Shown here one piece after another: positions 34,067-42,018 of a DNA stretch of 64,000 nucleotides. The notes under the pieces are model-generated. The model had not been told where the DNA came from. It saw only the letters and a list, made by a program, of their open reading frames with translations, and made no database searches. The translations under genes were made by a program, and so were the position numbers. This DNA is from Ignavibacteria bacterium RIFOXYC2_FULL_35_21 (GTDB taxonomy: Bacteria; Bacteroidota; Ignavibacteria; Kapaibacteriales; UBA2268): positions 18,000 through 81,999 of the forward strand of contig MHAY01000028.1 of assembly GCA_001804705.1 (NCBI GenBank), written 5' to 3'. How positions within the stretch are numbered: the stretch's first letter is position 1; every line of letters begins with the position of its first letter.

Positions 34067-34106
34067 CTATTTCAATCAAAGAAAAGAAAGTTCATAAATT
34101 TATTTT
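34064..34106. repeat. Direct repeat X, copy 1 (flanks lipoprotein gene)
   Basis: TAACTATTTCAATCAAAGAA and the following 23 bases match 34831-34873 at most positions. It begins at the PIN toxin stop codon and reaches into the last codons of the minus-strand lipoprotein. Confidence 0.7.
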
Positions 34107-34792
34107 CCAAGAAGATCCCATCCATCGCCATTACTCCACCACCAGCTATATTGTGATGTTTTTACAATTCCATACTTTAAAGAATAAACATATGTTTTCC
34201 CTCCACCATCACGTGCCATAGGCCCATTATTTACTATAATGTTCAATCTATCATACATTTCACTAAATAATTCATAGTTCTCAGTATATCCCTGTCTATA
34301 ATTTTCTTTATATGGCAGGTCTGTTTTCCAACCAAATATATTGATATATTGGTCAAAAAAGTCATTAGCAGACAAGATAAAAGGATTCATATAGTAAACA
34401 CCTAATAAATAAGAATGCAGGTAATATGTATCAGAAATAAAAAAAATAGTATCATTTTCAATCCTTACAGTATAATAAATAATTGAATTATAATTTGGTC
34501 CGATGCCACCATTAAATACTTCGGAGTAAGGAGAAAGGAATTCTTTTATTGTGTATCCACTATCATTTTTATCTACAACTTGAACAATAAGGGTATCTTT
34601 ATAATATCGGAATTTTGAACTATCTGGATTTCTGTAATCTTCACCTTTTAAATATATATATTTACTTTCCTGACCAACTTGCAAATTTGAAAAAGATATT
34701 TTTTGCTTACCTTGTTGGTTATTTACGGAATTGTTATTGTTACAACTTGAAAAAAGCAAAATACCGATGAAAAGGAATAATAAGTTTTTCAT
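34100..34792 (-). CDS. Putative lipoprotein of unknown function
   Basis: 230 residues. A type II signal peptide is clear: MKNLLFLFIGILLFSSC with the lipobox cysteine at 17, then an Asn-rich linker NNNNSVNNQQGKQ. No family is recognised. The rest has alternating polar/hydrophobic strands (VGQESKYIYLKGEDYR, DTLIVQVVDKNDSGYTIKEF), which hints at a beta-rich periplasmic or outer-membrane-bound domain. It is bracketed by direct repeat X and so looks like a cargo unit of the same TA cluster rather than part of the neighbouring operons. Confidence 0.7.
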   Translation of the reverse strand: MKNLLFLFIGILLFSSCNNNNSVNNQQGKQKISFSNLQVGQESKYIYLKGEDYRNPDSSKFRYYKDTLIVQVVDKNDSGYTIKEFLSPYSEVFNGGIGPNYNSIIYYTVRIENDTIFFISDTYYLHSYLLGVYYMNPFILSANDFFDQYINIFGWKTDLPYKENYRQGYTENYELFSEMYDRLNIIVNNGPMARDGGGKTYVYSLKYGIVKTSQYSWWWSNGDGWDLLGK

Positions 34793-34830
34793 TTTATTGC
34801 CTTACAAACAATGATTTTTTATTTTAAATT

Positions 34831-34873
34831 TAACTAATATTTCAATGAAAGAAAAGAAATTTATAAATTTATT
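34831..34873. repeat. Direct repeat X, copy 2
   Basis: TAACTAATATTTCAATGAAA and following bases match copy 1 at 34064-34106. It lies upstream of the lipoprotein start and directly next to the glycosyltransferase tail relic. Confidence 0.7.
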
Positions 34874-34985
34874 TTTTATTAAAACGAAAACACAACGAAT
34901 CATCTCCATCCCCGTGATAAATGTAGGTCTGCTCTTCGGTTTTCATAATTCTGAAATTGTTTTTAAGAACTCTAATTTTGGTACT
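34873..34985 (-). pseudogene. Glycosyltransferase 3'-end relic
   Basis: On the minus strand it reads VLKNNFRIMKTEEQTYIYHG then DGDDSLCFRFNKK and a stop, parallel to the end of the intact GT2 gene at 35585 (KNNFRIMKTEEQTYVYHRDG). The frame is open back into the antitoxin gene region. Over about 85 bases most positions match 35605-35693. It lies on the far side of the BrnT pair from the intact gene. Confidence 0.8.
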
Positions 34986-34989
34986 ATTT

Positions 34990-35238
34990 TTAAACAGTCT
35001 TAGTAGATTTTTTTCTATGCCGTGGTAGAACTTTTATTATTGCTCTTAAAACATTATTAACATCTTCAGAGCTTTTAAATACTTTTCTAACATCAGGAAG
35101 AAGCTTAACATATCCGGCTTGTTCAGTTAGATATGTTGCGTAAATATTTGGTTGCGCCTTGCTATAATCAAAATCATAGTGGGGTAGCAAATCATCATCA
35201 TTATTGTTCATGAATTCTTTTTTTGATGAATTCTTCAT
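34990..35238 (-). CDS. Antitoxin partner of BrnT
   Basis: 82 residues from ATG 35238, or 73 from ATG 35211 (MNNNDDDLL). HYDFDYSKAQPNIYATY and YVKLLPDVRKVFKSSEDVNN with a basic end (RHRKKSTKTV). Same family as 32925 and 44897. It overlaps the BrnT gene, which lies upstream on the same strand, so it is read as the second gene of a toxin-first pair. This is not the ribbon-helix-helix BrnA of Brucella by sequence; the antitoxin role is from position. Confidence 0.8.
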   Translation of the reverse strand: MKNSSKKEFMNNNDDDLLPHYDFDYSKAQPNIYATYLTEQAGYVKLLPDVRKVFKSSEDVNNVLRAIIKVLPRHRKKSTKTV

Positions 35239-35500
35239 GTTTTCTTCTCTCTTTTTTATTTGCTAAACGGGAACTAATTATTCTTATTTTATTATTTCTT
35301 AAAGTGAAGGATACAATTAATAATCTATTAATATTCGAGTATCCAATTATTAATTTTCTTATTTCATTCAACGAATGTTTTTTATCATTAAAAATAAATG
35401 CATAAATATCAAAAAAAACTGTCTTTGCTTCATCAAAACTTACACTATGTTTCACAAGATTATTTTTATCTTTGTTTATATCCCATTCAAATTTATCCAT
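35201..35500 (-). CDS. brnT: BrnT-family RNase toxin
   Basis: 99 residues. FEWDINKDKNNLVKHSVSFD, then EAKTVFFD, RKLIIGYSNINRLLIVSFT and IRIISSRLANKKERRKHEEF follow BrnT closely. BrnT has a RelE-like fold and stops translation by RNA cleavage. The KH and R...SSR...ER positions used in BrnT are kept, so it looks active. The gene pair lies between the intact glycosyltransferase 3' end and its diverged duplicate. Confidence 0.9.
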   Translation of the reverse strand: MDKFEWDINKDKNNLVKHSVSFDEAKTVFFDIYAFIFNDKKHSLNEIRKLIIGYSNINRLLIVSFTLRNNKIRIISSRLANKKERRKHEEFIKKRIHEQ

Positions 35501-35584
35501 ATATTGATTTTTTTTTATACGTGTAATTATTTATAATATATGATATTTGATTCAAAAGTAAGGAATATATTAAACTTAACAAAA

Positions 35585-36232
35585 TTATATTTGAATTATA
35601 CTATCACACAATGAATCCTCTCCATCCCTGTGATAAACGTAGGTCTGTTCTTCGGTTTTCATTATTCTGAAATTGTTTTTTAATGCTTTTTGATAGAATT
35701 CGTAATCCTCACCGAATCTCATATCTGCAATTCCTCCGATTCGCATAGCTGATTCTCTTTTGATAAATAATGTTCCTCCTATGATGCAATTATCAAGATG
35801 AATTTGTTTACACTGATTTTCAATGTCCGGAACGTAAGGATTGCCAATGATTTTTGCTCCTCCAAAAATTAATTCGAGAGATGGATTTTCTAATAATATT
35901 TTTTTTCTTAATGCAAGATGTTCAGGCATGTATTCATCATCTGAATCGAGAAATGTAACATATTTCCCCGAACTAAGCTTCAGTCCTTCATTCTTTGAAT
36001 AGCCTGAGCCATGATTGTCATGGTAGAAATATTTGATGTTTTGATTTTGTTCTAAATAATTAGTAATAATTTCTTTCGTGTTGTCAGTACTTCCGTCATC
36101 AATGATTATTGCTTCCCAATCTGATTCGGTTTGATTGAGCAATGAATCAAGAGCCCTACAGAGAAGGGCAGCACGGTTCAATGTGCAGATAATGATTGAG
36201 AAGAATGGCGATTGCTTATTTGAATCATTCAA
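35585..36232 (-). CDS. Family 2 glycosyltransferase
   Basis: 215 residues, a short GT-A fold: FSIIICTLNRAALLCRALDS, AIIIDDGSTDNTKEII, and the DxD-like VTFLDSDDEYMPEHL that binds the metal and sugar nucleotide. MRFGEDYEFYQKAL carries the probable catalytic acid. No membrane segment, so a cytoplasmic enzyme that adds a sugar to an envelope polysaccharide or glycan; donor unknown. Its 3' end has a diverged copy beyond the BrnT pair. A CCCCCTTT palindrome lies just upstream of its start, between it and divergent rsmG. Confidence 0.88.
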   Translation of the reverse strand: MNDSNKQSPFFSIIICTLNRAALLCRALDSLLNQTESDWEAIIIDDGSTDNTKEIITNYLEQNQNIKYFYHDNHGSGYSKNEGLKLSSGKYVTFLDSDDEYMPEHLALRKKILLENPSLELIFGGAKIIGNPYVPDIENQCKQIHLDNCIIGGTLFIKRESAMRIGGIADMRFGEDYEFYQKALKNNFRIMKTEEQTYVYHRDGEDSLCDSIIQI

Positions 36233-36248
36233 AAGAAAACCCCTTAAT

Positions 36249-36267
36249 CCCCCTTTGAAAAAGGGGG
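36249..36267. repeat. Palindrome CCCCCTTT-GAA-AAAGGGGG type
   Basis: CCCCCTTTGAAAAAGGGGG, preceded by CCCCTTAAT. Lies between divergent GT2 and rsmG genes. Same family as the repeat translated in the OmpA gene at 30806 and as 37002. Confidence 0.75.
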
Positions 36268-36334
36268 CTGAAAAAATCTTTAACCAGTAAGAACGTTTTA
36301 TAAATTGTTTAAAGCATACAATCGAAAGAAGTGG

Positions 36335-36994
36335 ATGGATATTGTTGAATTCTGGACGATTTGCTCGGCTAACGGGATTGTTCTAAGCAAAGAACAGATT
36401 AGACAGATTGAAAGATACAGGGATGAGCTTGTTTATTGGAATGAGAAGGTGAATCTGATTTCACGCAAAGATGTAGAGAATGTTCTCGAAAATCATATAC
36501 TCCATTCCCTTTCGGTTTTGAAATATGTGAATCTGCCATTAAAGTCGAGATGCCTTGACTTAGGCACAGGAGGAGGATTGCCGGGGATACCGGTTTCAAT
36601 AGCGAATCCGGAAGCAAGAATGTTGCTGGTGGATTCAATCGGGAAGAAGATTAAAATTACGGATATGCTGGCAAAGCATACAGGTAATAAATATATAAAA
36701 GCAATGAACGCAAGGGTAGAAGACCTTGCTAATAAAAAAGAGTATAATTCGTATTTTGATTTTGTTTTTGCTCGTGCTGTTTCTGATGCCGAACAAATTG
36801 TAAGATGGACGAAGAATTTGCTTAAACAAAATGGAAAAATTGTTCTTTTCAAGGGTGGAGATTTGTCAGAGGAGATTGAAAAACTGAAAAAGAGTTTTCC
36901 TAAAATCATCATTAAAGAACAAATTATTTCCTTAATTGGATATGATAAATTTGAGAAGGAAGAGAAGAAATTATTGGTGTGTTCTTTTAGTTAA
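36335..36994 (+). CDS. rsmG: 16S rRNA (guanine527-N7)-methyltransferase RsmG
   Basis: I choose ATG 36335 (MDIVEFWTICSANGI); the frame upstream to TTG 36305 has no support. 219 residues, normal size. The SAM-binding loop is RCLDLGTGGGLPGIPVSIAN, preceded by the family start YWNEKVNLISRKDVENVLEN and HILHSLSVLKY. Later FVFARAVSD and ILFKGGD-like VLFKGGDLSEEI fit RsmG. It methylates G527 of 16S rRNA; loss gives low-level streptomycin resistance in other bacteria. First of a plus-strand run with the DUF4159 and DUF4175 genes. Confidence 0.95.
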   Translation: MDIVEFWTICSANGIVLSKEQIRQIERYRDELVYWNEKVNLISRKDVENVLENHILHSLSVLKYVNLPLKSRCLDLGTGGGLPGIPVSIANPEARMLLVDSIGKKIKITDMLAKHTGNKYIKAMNARVEDLANKKEYNSYFDFVFARAVSDAEQIVRWTKNLLKQNGKIVLFKGGDLSEEIEKLKKSFPKIIIKEQIISLIGYDKFEKEEKKLLVCSFS

Positions 36995-37001
36995 TTACAC
37001 A

Positions 37002-37030
37002 CCCCATAACCACCTCCTTATAGAGGGGGA
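37002..37030. repeat. CCCATAACCACCTCC...GGGGGA palindromic repeat
   Basis: Imperfect member of the CCCCCTTT/AAGGGGG family, ACCCCATAACCACCTCC followed by TTATAGAGGGGGA, between rsmG and the DUF4159 gene. Confidence 0.6.
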
Positions 37031-37064
37031 GAATATATAATAAGATATTTAATATAAATAGATT

Positions 37065-37760
37065 ATGAGTAAATTCTCGATAAAATATAAAATAAAATTA
37101 TTAATATTATTAGTATTAATAAGTTATATCTGTTTTCATTCTGATTTAATTGCTCAAAAAACAGAAAGTAAATTTCGTATTGCAAGAGTTAAATATTCGG
37201 GTGGTGGCGACTGGTATAATGACCAGACAAGCGAACCGAATTTACTGAAATTTATTGCACAAAATACCAATCTTCCGATTGACCCGGTTTATGAATTTGT
37301 TGACCTTGCCTCCGATAATCTTTTTGCATACCCTGTTATTTATTTAACGGGTCATGGCAATGTGAATTTTACAAATACCGAATCTCAGAAGCTTAGGTCA
37401 TATCTGCAAAACGGCGGATTCTTATATATTGATGATGACTATGGATTGAATGAATACATTCGCAAAGAGATGAAAAAAGTATTTCCCGAGCAGGATTTTG
37501 CAGAGATACCATTCAGTCACGGTATTTATTCCTGCCATTTCAAATTTCCTAAAGGCCTTCCGAAGGTTCACGAGCATGACGATAAAGCACCTCAGGGATT
37601 CGGACTTTTCTATAATGGCAGACTTTGTGTTTTTTATTCTTATGAATCCAATTTGGGTGACGGATGGGTTGACCCTGATATATATAAAGACACGGAGCAA
37701 ATAAGAGATGCAGCCTTTAAGATGGGAACTAATGTGGTAGTGTGGGCGCTAACAAATTAA
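37065..37760 (+). CDS. DUF4159 domain protein
   Basis: 231 residues: signal peptide (KLLILLVLISYICFHSDLIA), then the DUF4159 glutamine-amidotransferase-like fold. Typical phrases are RVKYSGGGDWYNDQ, YPVIYLTGHGNV, LRSYLQNGGFLYIDDDYG and DGWVDPDI. No catalytic Cys triad is evident, so this is probably a binding or structural periplasmic protein. In related bacteria DUF4159 proteins occur with MoxR/von Willebrand 'Bat'-type clusters; here only the DUF4175 protein follows, 36 bases downstream, across heptamer repeats. Confidence 0.8.
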   Translation: MSKFSIKYKIKLLILLVLISYICFHSDLIAQKTESKFRIARVKYSGGGDWYNDQTSEPNLLKFIAQNTNLPIDPVYEFVDLASDNLFAYPVIYLTGHGNVNFTNTESQKLRSYLQNGGFLYIDDDYGLNEYIRKEMKKVFPEQDFAEIPFSHGIYSCHFKFPKGLPKVHEHDDKAPQGFGLFYNGRLCVFYSYESNLGDGWVDPDIYKDTEQIRDAAFKMGTNVVVWALTN

Positions 37761-37790
37761 TTACGAATTACGAATTATGAATTACGAGTT
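37759..37790. repeat. AATTACG heptamer repeats
   Basis: Four to five copies of AATTACG/AATTATG between the DUF4159 stop and the start of the DUF4175 gene. The same heptamer is found four times inside the TonB receptor gene at 44087-44117. Confidence 0.85.
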
Positions 37791-37796
37791 TCGGTG

Positions 37797-40700
37797 ATGG
37801 AAAATTATAATTTAAAATATAATCAGATATTAAATAGGATTTTTGCAGTAAGAAGCAAGGAGACTATAAGCTTGTTTATGTCGGGCTTTTTGAAAACCTT
37901 GTCATTGCTGATGATTTTAATACTGTTTGTTTCCGTAGTTGAGATGATTGCTAATGGAGATGAGGTATTCCGTACTATTCTTATCGGATTACTTCTGATT
38001 CTATCAATTATTGCAGGCTCGATTTTATTGAATGGCTCACTTTTGAGACTTTTAGGAATTAAAAAACCGGGAATTGAAAATATTGCTCTGAGAATCGGAA
38101 ATGCGTACCCGGAACTTAAAGACAGATTATGCAATGGAATTCAATTAATCAAGAATTTAACAAAGAAATCAGGGACATCGCCTGAACTTGCAGTTGCGGC
38201 ATTTGGGAATATTTCTGAGGATGCAGCAAATAAAGATTTCACCGTAATTATAAATAGAAAGGAAACAAAAAAATCTCTTCTATATTTCTTAGCTGCTTTT
38301 GTAATCACAATTTTATCGCTTGGAATTTTTCATTCATCGCTCGGAGCAGCTTTTTATAGAGTTCTGAATTTTAATGAATCATTTTTGCCACCTGCACCAT
38401 TTACGCTTTCAATTAAACCCGAAAAGGCATCAGTTATCAGAGGTACAAATGTAATAATAACCGTAACTTCAAAAGGTACGGCACCCGAAAAAGTAATTTT
38501 ATATATTCGCGAAAAACAGCAGGAAACTTATGATACATATACTTTGAGGTCTGATTCTGTTGGTGTATTTCAATATGAAATAACTTCTATCAGGCAGTCA
38601 GTAGTGTTCTATGCAGAATCACCCTGGCTCAATACATCAGTCAAAACCGAAGAAGGCACAATTGATGTAGTTGATAAGCCTTCGATTCGTTCAATGATAG
38701 GGAAGCTGATTTATCCTTCATATACGAAGCTTTCTGCCAGAACACTGGATGAACAGAGTGCAGATATTGCGGCTCTGAAAGGCTCAGTTGTAAGCTTGCA
38801 GATTCTGTCGAATAAAGAATTGTCATCGGCTTTGATTGTAATTGAGAATGAACCTTCGACAATGCTCAGTGCAATTGAAACCGAAGTGAAAAATCCTTCG
38901 ACTTCGCTCAGTGTGACAGGTAAAGTTAAGATTGATACAAGCTTTGTATCCATGAAGACAGATGGGAAAAAGGCTTATGGTAGTTTTCGGGTATCGAGAA
39001 ATGGGAATTATTACATCAGGATAAAAGATAGAAACAGAGAGTATAATTCAGAGCCGATTAAATACAGCATAGTTGCTTTGAATGATGATTATCCTTCAAT
39101 ATCGTTAATATCTCCGACAACGGATATTCAGGTAACAGATGAAGCACTCTTGCCAATCAGAGTTTCAATATCTGATGATTATGGATTTTCCGGATTGAAA
39201 CTGTTCTACAGGATGGTTGAATCGCAATATGCGCAGCCTGAACAGAAGTTTTCTTCAATCAATATACCTATGCTGTCGAATGAGAATACAGCGGACATAC
39301 CTTATTTGTGGAATCTGAATAAGATAAATATTGCTCCTGAAGACAGGTATGAGTTCTATCTTGAAGTTTATGATAATGATATTGTTTCAGGGCCTAAGTC
39401 AGCGAGGACACAGACTTTATCTGTCAGGCTTCCTTCACTCGATGAAGTGCTTAAAGATGCAGATAAATCTCAGGATAAGCTTCAGAAAGACTTGCAGAAT
39501 GTTCTTAAGCAGGCAGAAGATGTAAAGAAAGATATGGATGAATTGAATAAAGAGATTCTCAAGAATGAAGGCAAAAAAGAGATGGATTGGAAAGAAAAGA
39601 AAAGCCTTCAGGACATTCAAAAGAAGCAGGAAGCAATTCAGCAGAAACTTTCGGATGTGCAAAAGAATATGGAGCAGGTAACAAAACAATTGCAGGAAAA
39701 TAATGCACTTTCACCTGAAACACTCGCAAAATATTTGGAACTACAGAAACTGCTCAATGAAGTAAATTCTCCTGAACTTAGAAAACTCCAGGAAAGAATG
39801 CAGCAGATGCTTGAATCTATTCCGAAGGAACAACTTCAGAAGGCTATGGAGGAGGCTAAGTTCAATGAAGAGAATTTCCGAAAGAGCATTGAGAGAACTA
39901 TTAAGATTCTTAAAAGATTACAGGCGGAGCAGAAGGTAGATGCTCTCACAAAAAGGGCAGAGGAATTGCAAAACAAACAGGAAGATTTACAGAAAAAACT
40001 TAGTAATACAAATCCATCGGATGAGAAAAAAAGAAATGACCTTGCAAAACAACAGAATGAGTTGAAAAAAGATTTGAAAGATATTGGCGAGGAACTAAAA
40101 GACCTCGAAAAATTGATGAAAGAAATCGGCGATGACATGCCGCTCGATGAACTCAATAAGGCAGAGCAGGAGCTTAGCCAGAATGAAACTTCCCAGGATA
40201 TGCAGGAAGCACAGGAATCAATGGAGCAGGGTCAGTTCAGCAAGGCACAGAAATCTCAAAGTTCTGCTTCGCAGAAACTACAAAAATTTGCCAAGCAAAT
40301 GAAAAAGCTGAAGCAGGAAATGGAAAGCAAAGTTACAAAAGAAGCAATCCGCAAGATGCAGAAAGCAATTTCGAATATGCTTGAACTGTCCAAGAAACAA
40401 GAGCAATTAAAATCGAAAACATCGTCTGCTGATTATAATTCTACTCAGCTTCCAAAGTATGCACAGGAGCAATCTGATATGCAGGAAGCTCTGGCTAATA
40501 TAGCTAACAGCCTTATGGAACTCTCTCAGAAATCATTTGCCGTTACACCTGAAATGGGTAAGGAAATCGGAGATGCTTTAAATTCAATGAGAAATTCAAT
40601 CAGCAAGCTATCTGAAATGCAGACTCTGGCTTCTGCCCAAGAGCAAGGGAGATCCATGGCGGCGATGAATAATGCAATTATTCAGATGCAGTCTATGCTT

Positions 40701-41324
40701 TCGCAGATGCAAGGCTCCGGTAGCTGCAACAATCCCGGTGGCAGTGGTGAAGGCCAGGGAATGGGTCAAGGACAAGGAAGCTTTTCGCAAAGGTTACAAC
40801 AGCTTGCAAGCCAGCAGCAATCTATTAATCAAGCTATGCAGCAGATGGGTGAACGCGGGAAGATGACACCCGAAGAGCAGGCAAGAATGGGCAGAATAGC
40901 CGGTGAACAGGGAAAAGCACAGAAAACACTCGAAGAATTAGCGAGAGAGCAAAAACAAAATCCACAGACTGACAGAAAAACACTTGGCGACCTTGAAAAA
41001 ATTGCACAAGAAATGAAAGAAGTAGTAACAGACATGAAATCGAGTAATATAAATGAGAATACTTTGAAAAGGCAGGAGAGAATTTTGTCAAGACTTCTCG
41101 ATGCAACCAAATCCATACACGACAGGGATTATGAAAAAACCAGGGAATCCAAAACCGGTAAAGAATTTAGTAGGCAATCTCCCGGCGAGATTGATTTGAA
41201 ATCCCAGGAAGGCAGGACAAAAGCTATGCAAGACCTTCTCCGTTCAATTCAGGAAGGCTACACCAAAGATTATGAAGAATTAATCAGAAAGTATTTTGAG
41301 ACATTGCAGAACGGGAATAATTAA
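37797..41324 (+). CDS. DUF4175-type large membrane protein with long coiled coil
   Basis: 1175 residues from ATG 37797. Two membrane helices near 20-85 (LKTLSLLMILILFVSVVEMI, TILIGLLLILSIIAGSILLN) and a third near 165-190, then an Ig-like periplasmic region (about 200-545), then 500 residues of Gln/Lys/Glu-rich coiled coil, with a Gly/Gln patch (GGSGEGQGMGQGQGSF) near 985. This architecture is that of DUF4175 proteins; function unknown. Two copies of the CCTTCGAC...GCTCAG repeat are translated at about 353 and 367 (EPSTMLSAIE and NPSTSLSVTG). It follows the DUF4159 gene, suggesting they work together at the envelope. Confidence 0.75.
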   Translation: MENYNLKYNQILNRIFAVRSKETISLFMSGFLKTLSLLMILILFVSVVEMIANGDEVFRTILIGLLLILSIIAGSILLNGSLLRLLGIKKPGIENIALRIGNAYPELKDRLCNGIQLIKNLTKKSGTSPELAVAAFGNISEDAANKDFTVIINRKETKKSLLYFLAAFVITILSLGIFHSSLGAAFYRVLNFNESFLPPAPFTLSIKPEKASVIRGTNVIITVTSKGTAPEKVILYIREKQQETYDTYTLRSDSVGVFQYEITSIRQSVVFYAESPWLNTSVKTEEGTIDVVDKPSIRSMIGKLIYPSYTKLSARTLDEQSADIAALKGSVVSLQILSNKELSSALIVIENEPSTMLSAIETEVKNPSTSLSVTGKVKIDTSFVSMKTDGKKAYGSFRVSRNGNYYIRIKDRNREYNSEPIKYSIVALNDDYPSISLISPTTDIQVTDEALLPIRVSISDDYGFSGLKLFYRMVESQYAQPEQKFSSINIPMLSNENTADIPYLWNLNKINIAPEDRYEFYLEVYDNDIVSGPKSARTQTLSVRLPSLDEVLKDADKSQDKLQKDLQNVLKQAEDVKKDMDELNKEILKNEGKKEMDWKEKKSLQDIQKKQEAIQQKLSDVQKNMEQVTKQLQENNALSPETLAKYLELQKLLNEVNSPELRKLQERMQQMLESIPKEQLQKAMEEAKFNEENFRKSIERTIKILKRLQAEQKVDALTKRAEELQNKQEDLQKKLSNTNPSDEKKRNDLAKQQNELKKDLKDIGEELKDLEKLMKEIGDDMPLDELNKAEQELSQNETSQDMQEAQESMEQGQFSKAQKSQSSASQKLQKFAKQMKKLKQEMESKVTKEAIRKMQKAISNMLELSKKQEQLKSKTSSADYNSTQLPKYAQEQSDMQEALANIANSLMELSQKSFAVTPEMGKEIGDALNSMRNSISKLSEMQTLASAQEQGRSMAAMNNAIIQMQSMLSQMQGSGSCNNPGGSGEGQGMGQGQGSFSQRLQQLASQQQSINQAMQQMGERGKMTPEEQARMGRIAGEQGKAQKTLEELAREQKQNPQTDRKTLGDLEKIAQEMKEVVTDMKSSNINENTLKRQERILSRLLDATKSIHDRDYEKTRESKTGKEFSRQSPGEIDLKSQEGRTKAMQDLLRSIQEGYTKDYEELIRKYFETLQNGNN
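38853..38917. repeat. Two copies of the CCTTCGAC...GCTCAG repeat inside the DUF4175 gene
   Basis: Copies at 38853-38872 and 38895-38917, 42 bases apart (a multiple of three), translated in frame. They match the element seen between genes at 44659 (CTTCGACTTCGCTCA). Confidence 0.7.
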
Positions 41325-41481
41325 TTATGAATTTTGAATTCTGAATGCTGAATTTAAAGTTTTGAGTGTTGGGAGTTAAGTGTTGAATTGCAGTAAAAAT
41401 TTTTATAAAATGCTGAATTCTGAATCGAAGTCTAAAATAATTTATTCCTATATGTATAAAATTGATTAAAATTTTGTTTGA
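41325..41481. other. Intergenic heptamer-rich spacer
   Basis: AATTATGAATTTTGAATTCTG-type heptamers directly after the DUF4175 stop and again near 41410. No gene seen. Confidence 0.6.
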
Positions 41482-41868
41482 ATGTTAAGCATATTAAATA
41501 ATATTGCAAGAAATAAAGAAAGAGTTAGTATCATTTCTCTTTTCTTAATTATTTTTTATTTGAACCTGAGTTTCCTTTCAGTATGGCATTATCATTCGCA
41601 TCATTTCAATCCTGCAAATTATTCAAATTCGGAAAATCCTGAACAAATTGCTTCTTTTAATATAAAACATTCAAACATTACTAATCAAAGTGAATGTTTA
41701 ATTTGCTTATTCCTTTTGCAATTTAACAATGCATTTATATTAACTGAATATTCTCAGAATTTAATTTTATCAATTATTGGAATCATTAGCTGTTTAATCA
41801 TCAGTTTATTCCGAATTTACCCTACAAACTATAACACCAGGGCTCCTCCTTTCTTGCTGTTTACATAG
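41482..41868 (+). CDS. Small membrane protein with His- and Cys-rich metal-binding motifs
   Basis: 128 residues: an N-terminal membrane helix (VSIISLFLIIFYLNLSFLSV) followed by WHYHSHHF, then a loop, then CLICLF leading into a second hydrophobic region and the end RAPPFLLF. Such His/Cys-rich small proteins with a terminal [R/G]-A/G-PP motif are often coded next to TonB receptors for metal uptake in Bacteroidota, and this one precedes such a receptor. Metal (copper, zinc or similar) binding is inference. Exact family not certain. Confidence 0.65.
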   Translation: MLSILNNIARNKERVSIISLFLIIFYLNLSFLSVWHYHSHHFNPANYSNSENPEQIASFNIKHSNITNQSECLICLFLLQFNNAFILTEYSQNLILSIIGIISCLIISLFRIYPTNYNTRAPPFLLFT

Positions 41869-41901
41869 AAAAATTTAAATAATATCATAATAATAACATT
41901 T

Positions 41902-41926
41902 AGAACGACAGGTGAATTCCTGTTCT
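41902..41926. promoter_or_regulatory. Imperfect palindrome upstream of the TonB receptor
   Basis: AGAACGACAGG-TGA-ATTCCTGTTCT, arms matching in most positions, about 95 bases before the receptor start. It could be a metalloregulator operator, a short terminator for the previous gene, or a repeat element. Confidence 0.3.
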
Positions 41927-42018
41927 TATCTTACGCTTGACTTGATAACAGTAAACCAAAATTTACTGTTTGTTATTAAATATCTTTTATCATGAATTAA
42001 AATTATGAGGCAAAAAAA

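Noticed and set aside
38800..38960. Minus-strand open frames with the repeat sequence in the DUF4175 gene
   Set aside because: They are shadows; the plus-strand gene has continuous domain structure through this part.
41869..42018. Cobalamin riboswitch before the TonB receptor
   Set aside because: The space is only 150 bases and none of the conserved B12-box sequence is seen; only an imperfect palindrome is present.
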